DNA of 64,000 nt from NCBI GenBank assembly GCA_001769275.1, contig MEOQ01000050.1:95144-159143 (forward strand). The letters run 5' to 3'. Every line of letters starts with the position of its first letter. Position 1 is the stretch's first letter. The stretch is from Bacteroidetes bacterium GWF2_43_63 (lineage in GTDB: Bacteria; Bacteroidota; Bacteroidia; Bacteroidales; DTU049). Shown here piece by piece: positions 1 through 7,343 of this stretch. The notes below the pieces were generated by a model. The model was not told the origin of the DNA and searched no databases. It worked only from the letters and a program-made list of their open reading frames with translations. Both the position numbers and the translations under genes were made by a program.

Positions 1-198
1 AAACACTTCGAGTGCATGTTTCTCATCCCGGAAACAGGCTTTGAGTTTCGCTTTGTCGCTCCACGTGTGAGCCATAACGCCGCGCTTGCAATAGCAGTAC
101 TGGCAGTTGTTTGAGCAACCTGTATAAAAGTTGCAGGCCCAAAGTGAATATTCTCCGGCCTTTCCGGATGGGTTGTAAATTGCTTTGCCCTTATACAT
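1..198 (-). CDS. Radical SAM protein, 3' end cut by window edge
   Basis: Only the first 66 residues are in the window. They contain three cysteines at residues 28, 32 and 35 in the CX3CX2C spacing that binds the radical SAM 4Fe-4S cluster (CSNNCQYC), followed by further basic and cysteine residues. The ATG at 198 overlaps the stop of the preceding 39-residue gene by 8 bases, so it is the last visible cistron of the phage early operon. Small radical SAM proteins are known in phages, where some act on modified bases or nucleotides. The substrate here cannot be told from this fragment. Confidence 0.75.
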   Translation of the reverse strand, partial: MYKGKAIYNPSGKAGEYSLWACNFYTGCSNNCQYCYCKRGVMAHTWSDKAKLKACFRDEKHALEVF

Positions 199-310
199 GC
201 TTGACTCCTTTCAGATACGTCTGCAGCCACATGAAATAATCCGCTTCGCTGATCTTTCCGGCATCAACAAGCCGAGTGAGTCTTTTTATTTTTGCTTCCA
301 ATGATATCAT
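191..310 (-). CDS. 39-residue phage protein, unknown function
   Basis: A short gene reading MISLEAKIKRLTRLVD and ending YLKGVKHV. It is supported by a strong Shine-Dalgarno (GGAGG, 6 bases before the ATG). Its ATG overlaps the stop of the upstream 72-residue gene (TAATG) and its own stop overlaps the radical SAM start. The sequence is helical and charged with no recognisable domain. The layout suggests translational coupling within the early operon. Confidence 0.6.
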   Translation of the reverse strand: MISLEAKIKRLTRLVDAGKISEADYFMWLQTYLKGVKHV

Positions 311-528
311 TATTTACCTCCTTGTTTTTTATGTTCGATTTCAATTGCGTCCCAGTATTCATCAATATATTGCTTCACTCTTTCGTTGACCTCCCCACGG
401 CATCCATTGGTTTCATACTGTTTTTTCAGCCACTTGAGATACCATGTCGGGACCTCTGCCATGGTCTTTTTCTGGTCGAAAAACTGACCGAAAGGCATGA
501 TGCTTTTATCTGTTAGTGGTTCACTCAT
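310..528 (-). CDS. 72-residue phage hypothetical protein
   Basis: A small soluble protein starting MSEPLTDKSIMPFGQ and ending in a basic tail. The start overlaps the methyltransferase end by 8 bases, and GAAG lies just before the ATG. I recognise no domain. Its position between the DNA methyltransferase and the radical SAM gene makes it an accessory early phage protein; any link to DNA modification is only contextual. Confidence 0.6.
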   Translation of the reverse strand: MSEPLTDKSIMPFGQFFDQKKTMAEVPTWYLKWLKKQYETNGCRGEVNERVKQYIDEYWDAIEIEHKKQGGK

Positions 529-1723
529 AATCTTCGTTTATTAAAATCTGAAGTCCTTCCATTACCGGCATGATTGCCTGTGATACTATTGCGTTCCCGT
601 AGGCTTTAACTGACTCGTTTCGCCACTTTGAAAAGGTAATACCGTCCATGGGGGGGGGAATCCCATCATCTCCGCTACAAATAGGGGATTGAGTTGGCCA
701 GTTTGACCAGTTGCTTGAAAGGCTCTCTTTTGCAATCCGTCCTGATTTCGCTTCCCTGTGTTTTTTGATGGGTCGTCGGTCGCACACGGGGTTGGCAAGA
801 GCCCTCTCACGCATGCATATTTTAATTTGTCGCCGGCATGCTTTTTTGCATAATCGGAGTTTCCTGATCCACCTCCATTTGAGTCGCTGGCTGTCGGAGT
901 CGGTAATAATCCTTTTTCTTTCAATGCTGTAAACATGCTTTTCCCGCCTTGTTTGAAGTCTGATTTCCTTCCGGTCTCTGAGGTTATTGTTGGCAATAAA
1001 TTCAGCTTTATAAATTCTGTTTTTCCGTCCGAATTGCAAACCTTTAACCCCTGTGTTTGTGGCGTGTGATCCATTGTTGTAGGTGTAGGCAACAATAAAA
1101 ATTCTGTCCCTTCGGTGCGGCGCTCCGACGGCACAAGCCGGAATAACAACCGGCTGTACTTCAAATCCACTTTGTTCAAGAGTTTCGCAGATTTCGTCAA
1201 TGATGTATCGACCTTCCTTCGTAATAATCTTTTTGCTCTTACCGACAAGTCTGTTTCCTCCCAAACTGTTTTCCGCACTGAATAAATCCTCTGCACCTTC
1301 CACTCTAACCGTACCGCCGGGTTGTACCATTGAGAGGAGTCCAGCAACATTTTCACCAATGACGGCAACCGGCCTGACTTCGGCAATGACACGAAGCATT
1401 TCCGGCCAGAGGAAACGGTTATCATCCGCTCCCTTTCTTCCACCGGCAACTGAGAATGGCTGACATGGGAATCCTCCAATAATGACAGTTGGCAGCTTTG
1501 GGTTCCAGTTTGATTTTTCAACGAGTGTTTCATAGGTCAGTGTTCTTATATCAGTGTGATGGTATGTGTCCGGCCAGTAATATTCAAGCACTTTTCTCGG
1601 GAATTCGGCGATCTCACAGCTTGCAACAATTATCCATTCTTCGCGTCCGTATTTCTCGTTTAGCATTTCGGCCGCAAGCTCAGGCCCACCGATCCCCGAA
1701 AAAAGTGTGATCAGTTGAATCAT
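521..1723 (-). CDS. DNA (cytosine-5-)-methyltransferase, phage-encoded
   Basis: This enzyme transfers a methyl group from SAM to C5 of cytosine in DNA. Motif I is FSGIGG at residues 8-13. Motif IV is GGFPCQPFS with catalytic Cys87. Motif VI is ENV at 124-126, motif VIII is HRRDR near 203-207, and motif X is AYGNAIV near 375. At 400 residues it is a normal size. Between motifs VIII and X there is no clear target-recognition domain but a string of short (A/T)(N/D)-rich repeats. The ATG overlaps the previous stop (ATGA). Unusually, residues 356-358 (Pro-Pro-Pro) are encoded by nine consecutive C bases, and a second long frame is open across the gene. No restriction endonuclease is visible, which fits a solitary phage methylase. 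Confidence 0.93.
   Translation of the reverse strand: MIQLITLFSGIGGPELAAEMLNEKYGREEWIIVASCEIAEFPRKVLEYYWPDTYHHTDIRTLTYETLVEKSNWNPKLPTVIIGGFPCQPFSVAGGRKGADDNRFLWPEMLRVIAEVRPVAVIGENVAGLLSMVQPGGTVRVEGAEDLFSAENSLGGNRLVGKSKKIITKEGRYIIDEICETLEQSGFEVQPVVIPACAVGAPHRRDRIFIVAYTYNNGSHATNTGVKGLQFGRKNRIYKAEFIANNNLRDRKEIRLQTRREKHVYSIERKRIITDSDSQRLKWRWIRKLRLCKKACRRQIKICMRERALANPVCDRRPIKKHREAKSGRIAKESLSSNWSNWPTQSPICSGDDGIPPPMDGITFSKWRNESVKAYGNAIVSQAIMPVMEGLQILINEDYE
586..1533 (-). other. 315-codon open frame overlapping the methyltransferase (dual coding or shadow)
   Basis: This frame lies entirely inside the methyltransferase gene. It holds a recurring LLPTP(T/C)-x-x-D pattern three to four times, then a tail with FVAEMMGFPPPWT. 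I recall similar sequences as hypothetical proteins beside phage C5 methylases. Conservation of the methylase frame would, however, create apparent conservation here as well. The ATG at 1533 has no Shine-Dalgarno. It is recorded as an open frame of unproven coding status. Confidence 0.25.
650..658 (-). repeat. C9 homopolymer inside methyltransferase gene
   Basis: Nine C residues on the coding strand encode Pro356-Pro358, upstream of motif X. Loss of one C would join the methylase to a 20-residue tail in the other frame and remove motif X. Gain of one C would join the LLPTP frame to motif X. Homopolymers of this length are common sites of slippage; phase variation here is inferred. Confidence 0.6.
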
Positions 1724-2907
1724 TTCGCAACAACCTTATCTTGATAGGAAACATGTGGACTGGCAATGACAACACCCGCGTCTGCCATTTTCTCACAGAA
1801 TGTGACCATACGGGCTACCGTCATGTTCTGCAGCTTTGCATCCGGAAGATCCTTTCCCTCGCGCTCAAACCACATTGCGAAAATATTCATGTACCCCTCT
1901 TTGTTCAGGATAACAATCTTCTTGCTTTTCTTGACATCAAGGGTAGTGTATGCAATGTGGAGTTCAAGTTGGTTCTGGATCTGTTCGACGCCGGCATGCG
2001 TTGCTGCCGTCTGCGAAGCGTCTGTTTCAACTTTCTTGGCCTCGTCAATAACTTGCTTCGTGTCATCCTGGATCTTGTCGGATATCTGTTGTTTTAGTGC
2101 CTCCTTCTCGACATCTGTTTTTGCCGTTTCAATCTCCTGAAGCTTTTTCTTTAAAGCGGGGAGATCGCTTTTTGCGCGCTCGTTGATCTTGTCGCACTCT
2201 GCAATAACCCTTGCCTGATTAAATGTCTCGCTGACCTCGAGAGCCATTTTATCTATCTCCTCAACAGGTACAAGAGATTTCTGATAGGCGCTCAAATTCT
2301 TTCCGACGTGTTCCTTGAGTGATCCTTCAACCGTCACCGGAATGGTAACCGGATTGTCTCTGGATGGAATTGCGGAATTGATATTGGCAATTGTCAGCAT
2401 TTGCAGATACTCATTGACCGTCTGCTGATGGTTGGTGATAACAGTGCTTTCAATCTCAGCCAGTTTTGTATTGAGAATCTGGCGGATGAATGCCAGTGTA
2501 TTTTTCCGGTCCAGTTCCTTCTTTGCGGCGGCCTCAGCCTCCTGTTGTTTTTTAAGGACCTCAGCGGCGTATTTGTTTCGGTCCTCCTGGACGGTCTTAA
2601 TTGTTTCGTCAAACCACGCCTCCTCTGTTGTAAAGAGTTTTTTGACTGCATCGACCATCTGGGTGAATGGCGTTCTGCGATCCTTCATCCTTGTTTTAGC
2701 CTTTTTACAGTTGTCAATGAATTCCTTTCGGAGAGTGTCTGACTTCTCGTCAATCGGCAAACCATTGATAGCCTTCAGACTTGTCTCAGCCTTCAGGCGA
2801 AGGCTCTTGTTTTGATTAAGGATGTCGGGTGCGGCCTTTGATAGTTCAGTGAATTTATCAACTGAAAAATCTTCTTGTGTTGCCGGTAAATTTTCGTTTG
2901 CTTCCAT
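1720..2907 (-). CDS. Phage coiled-coil hypothetical protein, next to recT
   Basis: A 395-residue protein rich in Lys, Glu and Ala, with long predicted coiled-coil stretches (around residues 75-140 and 240-300). It has no signal peptide and no membrane segment. A less charged C-terminal 80 residues (VVILNKEGYMNIFAMWFE region) may be a separate domain. It lies 12 bases after recT and overlaps the methylase start by ATGA, so it belongs to the recombination and modification operon. I do not recognise the family. Confidence 0.75.
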   Translation of the reverse strand: MEANENLPATQEDFSVDKFTELSKAAPDILNQNKSLRLKAETSLKAINGLPIDEKSDTLRKEFIDNCKKAKTRMKDRRTPFTQMVDAVKKLFTTEEAWFDETIKTVQEDRNKYAAEVLKKQQEAEAAAKKELDRKNTLAFIRQILNTKLAEIESTVITNHQQTVNEYLQMLTIANINSAIPSRDNPVTIPVTVEGSLKEHVGKNLSAYQKSLVPVEEIDKMALEVSETFNQARVIAECDKINERAKSDLPALKKKLQEIETAKTDVEKEALKQQISDKIQDDTKQVIDEAKKVETDASQTAATHAGVEQIQNQLELHIAYTTLDVKKSKKIVILNKEGYMNIFAMWFEREGKDLPDAKLQNMTVARMVTFCEKMADAGVVIASPHVSYQDKVVAK

Positions 2908-2919
2908 GTTGGTTGTGAA

Positions 2920-3855
2920 TTAAAAAATGTCATCATCATTTTTTGCGGCCGGAGTCTCAGGCGCTCCCGGATCAGGGGCGCAGCATTCTCCCTGTGGTTT
3001 GTTCTGAAGTTCCTCACTTGGCGCTTGTGGATCAGCATCCGACTTTGCTGGGAAAAATTCGCGCTGCTCCTGAGTGGCCTCATCCTCGTGCTCCACATTC
3101 TCAGCCTTGAATGCGACTTTCGAATACCCCTTAAGAGCGTGCTTGATGGTTTTTGTCATCAGGAATCCGGGGTCAATCTGGCCATTGTTCGAAGTGTACA
3201 GATCATTAGCGGATGTGCCGCGATTGTTCTTTTTTGAATAACCGGCGAGTCGATCAATCTCAAGTTGGTCGATAACCTTAAAGTCATAACCTCCATCGGG
3301 CAGGAGTATTTTCACAAAACATGCAATGATCTTCGCCTTTTCGTTGCGTGGGAATTTTGCCTCATAGCGGATCATCATGTCACCATTTTCATTCAGGCCC
3401 ATTCCGAAGGCGTCTCCATCATAAACAACGATTGGGTTGGCTGCGCGCTTGATCACTCCATTGCGGATATATCGCGCCAGTTCGCCCCATGCGGTCATTA
3501 CAACCTTCATAAAGTCCTTATAAATTGGTGCAGCTTTCGTTCCGGTGTTCACTCCGCGGGATGACAGATAGGCCTCCGACTTTTGTCCTGGCGCCAGATC
3601 AATATCCTCAAGCGCAACATCAAGGTAGCACGATAGGATTGACATTTTTGTGCAGTTCAACAGCTTTGGATCCGCAGTCATCGCCTGCCGGAAATAGATT
3701 GCGGTTCGCGCCTCGAATTGAGTTGCATCCTCAACCGTTTTCCTGCAGCTCAAAACCTGAGTGCTGATAAATTTTTCCTTGAAATCCGGGATGTTAAAAA
3801 TTTCTCTCGGTTCAACCTGTTCCAGCAATTGCTGGGGTGTTTTTTTTGCTTCCAT
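2920..3855 (-). CDS. recT: RecT-family single-strand annealing protein
   Basis: A 311-residue homolog of phage RecT, which binds single-stranded DNA and promotes annealing and strand invasion. Supporting segments are the N-terminal core (about residues 50-100, SILSCYLDVALEDIDLAPGQ), the central KVVMTAWGELARYIRNG region, and the family-like DPGFLMTKTIKHALKGYSK stretch near 230-250. The acidic, Pro- and Glu-rich C-terminal 60 residues look disordered. No exonuclease partner (RecE type) is visible in the window. It starts 9 bases after a 28-residue gene in the early operon. Confidence 0.88.
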   Translation of the reverse strand: MEAKKTPQQLLEQVEPREIFNIPDFKEKFISTQVLSCRKTVEDATQFEARTAIYFRQAMTADPKLLNCTKMSILSCYLDVALEDIDLAPGQKSEAYLSSRGVNTGTKAAPIYKDFMKVVMTAWGELARYIRNGVIKRAANPIVVYDGDAFGMGLNENGDMMIRYEAKFPRNEKAKIIACFVKILLPDGGYDFKVIDQLEIDRLAGYSKKNNRGTSANDLYTSNNGQIDPGFLMTKTIKHALKGYSKVAFKAENVEHEDEATQEQREFFPAKSDADPQAPSEELQNKPQGECCAPDPGAPETPAAKNDDDIF

Positions 3856-3864
3856 TTTTATTAA

Positions 3865-3951
3865 TTAAAGGTGTTTTACAATAACCATCAGGAGATCTAT
3901 ATTTGCATCCATACTATTAAGTAGGTGCATCATCCTTTCAAACTCACTCAT
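3865..3951 (-). CDS. 28-residue phage peptide
   Basis: A tiny open frame starting MSEFERMMHLLN. Its ATG overlaps the stop of the excisionase-like gene (ATGA), and it ends 9 bases before recT. The overlap and operon packing are the only support. The peptide is amphipathic and helical and has no known domain. It could instead be a translational relay to recT. Confidence 0.4.
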   Translation of the reverse strand: MSEFERMMHLLNSMDANIDLLMVIVKHL

Positions 3952-4199
3952 GCGACTCTGTTTTTTTGTAGATATTCATTAATGTCACTCATCTGAAATT
4001 TCATGTTCTTTCCGTCTCTGATAAATGGGATCGTGTGACGTAGGGCCATCGCGCGGAGCTTTCCTGCTGAAACCTTCATATACTCTGATGCCTCTCTGAA
4101 TGTGAGTACTGGGTTCCCTTGGGTAGCCATTGCCCTGCTGACCGTCTCAGTAATAATTTTCTGCAGGGTTTCGGAGTCTGTAACAATTATATTGCTCAT
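3948..4199 (-). CDS. Excisionase-like HTH DNA-binding protein
   Basis: An 83-residue protein whose C-terminal half (about residues 30-80, LTFREASEYMKVSAGKLRAMALRHTIPFIRDGKN) matches the winged-helix helix-turn-helix domain of excisionase and MerR-like proteins. A strong Shine-Dalgarno (AAGGAGGG) precedes the ATG. It is probably a directionality factor or early regulator for the nearby integrase, although the integrase is transcribed separately. Its exact role is inferred. Confidence 0.75.
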   Translation of the reverse strand: MSNIIVTDSETLQKIITETVSRAMATQGNPVLTFREASEYMKVSAGKLRAMALRHTIPFIRDGKNMKFQMSDINEYLQKNRVA

Positions 4200-4381
4200 A
4201 GTCCCTCCTTCTTGAGAATATTGGTGATCTGGCGACTTGACAACGAGCCAAATTCCTTGACGTTTTCAATCTTTCCAATAGCTGAGGTTTTATTTAAACC
4301 CATATTTATGAGTTCTTTATATCGACCAACTATCTTTTTATTGCGTTTTTCGTCAATTAATTGCTTATCTTTGCGTTTCAT
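4196..4381 (-). CDS. Small basic phage protein, possible HTH
   Basis: 61 residues from an internal ATG (MKRKDKQLIDEKRNKK). The frame stays open upstream to 4453, but that extension reaches into the divergent promoter region and is cysteine-rich and unlike the rest. The C-terminal part (SLSSRQITNILKKEGL) resembles a recognition helix. It is the first gene of the leftward early operon and overlaps the excisionase-like gene by ATGA. It may be a Cro-like regulator; this is inferred. Confidence 0.55.
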   Translation of the reverse strand: MKRKDKQLIDEKRNKKIVGRYKELINMGLNKTSAIGKIENVKEFGSLSSRQITNILKKEGL

Positions 4382-4409
4382 TTGGTGAAGTGTTTCATGA
4401 TTAACGCAA

Positions 4410-4417
4410 CAAATATA
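4410..4417 (-). promoter_or_regulatory. TAnnTTTG promoter box for the leftward phage operon
   Basis: TATATTTG on the minus strand, about 30 bases before the first early gene, in the 103-bp divergent spacer that also serves the repressor. The upstream TTTG element is not well placed. Confidence 0.4.
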
Positions 4418-4484
4418 TGCAATATTGTAACTAAATGATGCACAACAATACACAATTAACCGTTATTTAACATCTTTTCACCCT

Positions 4485-5069
4485 ATGGAAGCAAAACAAA
4501 GGATGGAACTGTTGCTAAAAGAATTGGGCTTGACTCCCTTACTTTTGGCAAACAAGCTCGGATATAACCGGGCACAGATTATTATGTTCGTATTAAGTGG
4601 TAGAAACGGGATCTCTCGATCGTTAGCAACAAAGATTGTTGCTAAATTCCCAAACATTAATTACGACTGGCTGAGATCCGGAACCGGAACAATGAAGGGT
4701 AAATCAATTGCCTCTCCGGTATTGAATTATGACATGGTGTTGTCGAACAGGGTGGACGCGGACACAATCACGTCGCTCCTGAACATCACAGAGTATGAAT
4801 TATGCAAGAGGGTAGGATTAAGCCAGTCTCAAATGAGAAAATTGTCGGGTGACACGCTGATTAAAATTGCACAGGTGTTTCCAAGTCTTAACCCGGAGTG
4901 GTTGATCGGAATGTCAACGGAGCCAATTAGAAAAGAGTGTGAGAGGTGTGACGAAAAAGATCGAATGATCAACAGTCTGCTTGAATTGATTGATACCTAC
5001 AAACAAAAACTTGCGGATGTAAAACAGGAGTTGGCGACCACTAATCGAAAAACGGGTACTTCGAAGTAA
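4485..5069 (+). CDS. Phage repressor with two tandem XRE-like HTH repeats
   Basis: A 194-residue DNA-binding protein. Residues 1-70 form one helix-turn-helix unit ending FPNINYDWLRSGTGTM. Residues 75-150 form a second, diverged unit ending FPSLNPEWLIGMSTEP, so the two look like an internal duplication. The C-terminal 40 residues are a charged coiled coil (dimerisation). There is no S24 peptidase domain, so RecA-stimulated self-cleavage is not expected. It is transcribed divergently from the early operon, as a CI-type repressor would be, and its last 29 bases overlap the 3' end of the integrase gene. Confidence 0.8.
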   Translation: MEAKQRMELLLKELGLTPLLLANKLGYNRAQIIMFVLSGRNGISRSLATKIVAKFPNINYDWLRSGTGTMKGKSIASPVLNYDMVLSNRVDADTITSLLNITEYELCKRVGLSQSQMRKLSGDTLIKIAQVFPSLNPEWLIGMSTEPIRKECERCDEKDRMINSLLELIDTYKQKLADVKQELATTNRKTGTSK

Positions 5070-6279
5070 TGTCCGCGGCTTCGTCCGCTGAGATCCTGAT
5101 GTATTTCAGGAATGATTTTTCTGTCCGGTGACCGGTCATCTTCATAATGTAGATGGCCGGAATTCCCGACAGATAGGCGTTTGTAGCAAATGATCTTCTT
5201 GCGGTGTGTGTAGAAACAAGCTGCCACTTTTCGAAAGTCTTATCCTTTCGGATCCCTCCGGGGAAAGTTGTTTTAATGATTGAATCCTTCAATCCTGCGG
5301 CACAGCAAATATCTTTGATCAGGCGATTGAACACTTGGTTGGAATATATTTTCAGCTTATATTTTCTACGCTCAAGAATTTCGAGGACCGTTGCGTTTAT
5401 TGGAATCACCACATTGGCGCCAGTCTTTTTTGTTTTCACGTCAATTCGATTATTGCGGATGGCATCCCGGTCAATCCTCCTGAGATCCGAATACCGGAAT
5501 CCGGTGTAACAGGCTACCAAAAAAACATCGCGCGCCATCTCGCAGTTTTCTGGCACAACGGCGTCGCGGATCAGATCAAGATCAGAGATTGTCAGATAGA
5601 CACTCTCAGTCTCCCTGGTGAGGGTCCGGAAGTCTGGCCGTCGATAGTCCTGATTTACTTTCACCCCGGCAAGATCTGCAGTGCGGAAAAACACCTTGAT
5701 ATTTTTAACATGCTTTCCAAGGGTGTTGACATCCTTGCCGGTATCATACAGATCGGACACGAATTTATTATACTCCTGGATCCCGAAACTCTCAAATGAA
5801 AATCGCGGAATATACTCCCGGATATATTGTAAGGTTGTTTTATATCCCTTGATGGTCCAGGTTGAATACTTTCCTGCCGGCAGGGTTTTCATCCCGGTCT
5901 CGCAGTCGTGAATAAATTTCTCGATAAAGGTGATGCTTGTGTTTTCGGTTGGCCCCGCGGCGTACTGATCAGATATTTTTTCGCGAAGTAATTCGGGCGT
6001 GATCTTGCCGGCCAATAATAATTCGCGATAAATGACCAGCACCCTTGATCTGAAATCGTCCATCCATTGATTGAATTCGAGCGCTCCCGGCATACTCCGG
6101 AGGGCCTTGCCATTTTTGGAATCCCAGTATTTTGTTTCGACGGACTGGCGGATGTTATACTTCAGTGGCCGGTGGGTGACAATCCCATCGGCGTCGATCT
6201 CTGAATAACCGAAGTGTATCAGAGCATAAATAGCTGAACTTTTCTTACCTTTGTCTCTGAGGTAAAATTTCACTTCCAT
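5041..6279 (-). CDS. Tyrosine recombinase / phage integrase
   Basis: A 412-residue integrase from the ATG at 6279; an open extension to 6393 overlaps the promoter and is not protein-like. It has an N-terminal arm-binding region, a SAM-like core-binding domain (about 112-205) and a catalytic domain with Arg262, Lys near 284-285, His358, Arg361 (HTARRSF), His384 (MTGHRTEKSF) and Tyr393. All catalytic residues are present, so the enzyme should be active. It sits at the right end of the prophage, facing inward. A host-type promoter box lies only 4 bases before the ATG. Confidence 0.93.
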   Translation of the reverse strand: MEVKFYLRDKGKKSSAIYALIHFGYSEIDADGIVTHRPLKYNIRQSVETKYWDSKNGKALRSMPGALEFNQWMDDFRSRVLVIYRELLLAGKITPELLREKISDQYAAGPTENTSITFIEKFIHDCETGMKTLPAGKYSTWTIKGYKTTLQYIREYIPRFSFESFGIQEYNKFVSDLYDTGKDVNTLGKHVKNIKVFFRTADLAGVKVNQDYRRPDFRTLTRETESVYLTISDLDLIRDAVVPENCEMARDVFLVACYTGFRYSDLRRIDRDAIRNNRIDVKTKKTGANVVIPINATVLEILERRKYKLKIYSNQVFNRLIKDICCAAGLKDSIIKTTFPGGIRKDKTFEKWQLVSTHTARRSFATNAYLSGIPAIYIMKMTGHRTEKSFLKYIRISADEAADITSKYPFFD

Positions 6280-6283
6280 AATG

Positions 6284-6291
6284 CAAAGATA
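6284..6291 (-). promoter_or_regulatory. TAnnTTTG box, integrase
   Basis: TATCTTTG on the minus strand, ending 4 bases before the integrase ATG, which suggests a leaderless message. Confidence 0.5.
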
Positions 6292-6426
6292 AGCGGGGGA
6301 AGAATACGGGGAAGAATTTTGTAGTAAATAATGTTGTATAATGTCGTATATTGTTCTGAAAATAGCAGCAGCAGACCCAATTGAAGGCAACACAAAATAC
6401 CGGTGATGTTCCTGTTCCGGGCACTT

Positions 6427-6451
6427 AAAGCAGACTTCGGTCTGCTTTTTT
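6427..6451 (+). terminator. Rho-independent terminator at prophage-host junction
   Basis: Nine-base stem AAAGCAGAC / GTCTGCTTT with a TTCG tetraloop, followed by a T run. It reads rightward just before ispE. No rightward gene ends before it in the window, so it may be the original terminator of the host gene into whose end the prophage inserted. Confidence 0.7.
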
Positions 6452-6501
6452 GCATTAACAGGGCGAGAAGTTTATCCCGCATTTTTTCAATCCCATTTTT
6501 G

Positions 6502-6509
6502 TATATTTG
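6502..6509 (+). promoter_or_regulatory. TAnnTTTG box, ispE
   Basis: TATATTTG, ending 3 bases before the ATG at 6513. Transcription would begin at or next to the start codon. Confidence 0.55.
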
Positions 6510-6512
6510 TAC

Positions 6513-7343
6513 ATGCTTTGTTTCCCAAAAGCCAAAATCAATCTCGGTCTGCAGGTGCTGCGCAAGCGCGCTGACGGCTATCATGACATTGAAACTGTGA
6601 TGGTGCCTGTGCCGCTGCACGATGCACTGGAAGTCACGGACACGGCTTCCAGAACAGATATTCGGACGTTTGGAACAGATTTTTATATTCCGGTTGAGCA
6701 AAATCTGGTGTATAAAGCGTGGAAATTAATGGCCGACCGACACGGTATCAAACCGGTTTTATTTCATCTTGCAAAACGAATTCCTTCCGGAGCCGGCCTT
6801 GGAGGCGGTTCTTCGAATGCTGCTGTGGCGCTTGTTTTATTGAATAATTTTTTCCGTCTTGAATTACCAATCGATGTTTTGAAAACTTATGCAGCTGAAC
6901 TTGGCAGCGACTGCGCTTTTTTCATTGATTCAAAACCCGCATTGGCACAGGGCAGGGGAGAAGTATTGAAAAGCATAGAACTTGATTTGTCAGCATACAC
7001 AATTGCCATTGTCAAATCTCTGAAAATGTCCGACGGACAAACAGGCGTATCAACACCCGTTGCTTATTCGCTTGTAAAACCCGATGCAGAGCGGATTCCC
7101 GAGAGTGAAATCATTTCGTTGCCGGTCAGCGAATGGCGCAATAAACTGATCAATGATTTTGAAAAACCGATCTCGGAAAAATATCCGGAAATATCTGAAA
7201 TCATCAGCAAACTTTACGCTGCAGGAGCTGTCTATGCAGCCATGAGTGGCAGCGGCTCAGCTTGCTTTGGTTTGTTTGAAACAAAAAATACCGCACTTAA
7301 TTTCAGCCGGGATTTCTTTGTCCATATTGCGAAAATGCAATAG
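6513..7343 (+). CDS. ispE: 4-diphosphocytidyl-2-C-methyl-D-erythritol kinase
   Basis: A GHMP-family kinase that phosphorylates CDP-ME at the 2-hydroxyl in the MEP route to isopentenyl diphosphate. The 276-residue length fits. The N-terminal PKAKINLGLQV and KRADGYHDIETVM blocks are typical of IspE. The glycine-rich ATP loop PSGAGLGGGSSNAAV lies near residues 87-101, and a C-terminal SGSGSACFGLF motif is present. The ATG at 6513 is preferred over a TTG two codons upstream, which lies inside the promoter box. It is convergent with lgt, with no spacer between the stops. Confidence 0.95.
   Translation: MLCFPKAKINLGLQVLRKRADGYHDIETVMVPVPLHDALEVTDTASRTDIRTFGTDFYIPVEQNLVYKAWKLMADRHGIKPVLFHLAKRIPSGAGLGGGSSNAAVALVLLNNFFRLELPIDVLKTYAAELGSDCAFFIDSKPALAQGRGEVLKSIELDLSAYTIAIVKSLKMSDGQTGVSTPVAYSLVKPDAERIPESEIISLPVSEWRNKLINDFEKPISEKYPEISEIISKLYAAGAVYAAMSGSGSACFGLFETKNTALNFSRDFFVHIAKMQ

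Larger units (their letters stand above)
1..6291. mobile_element. Prophage, integrase-proximal end (left part outside window)
   Basis: A leftward early operon (excisionase-like, RecT, C5 methyltransferase, small genes, radical SAM) faces a divergent HTH repressor and a tyrosine integrase, the usual lysogeny and recombination module of a temperate phage. Host genes begin with ispE at 6513. The right boundary should lie between the integrase promoter (about 6291) and the hairpin at 6427. The attachment core cannot be defined because the other end is outside the window. An integrative element other than a phage is possible, since no structural genes are visible. Confidence 0.8.

Noticed and set aside
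4382..4453. Upstream extension of the first early phage gene
   Set aside because: It crosses the promoter region and is Cys-rich with no link to the rest of the protein.
6400..6512. tRNA gene as phage attachment site
   Set aside because: GTTCCGGGCAC looks tRNA-like, but no cloverleaf can be drawn; the hairpin at 6427 is a terminator.
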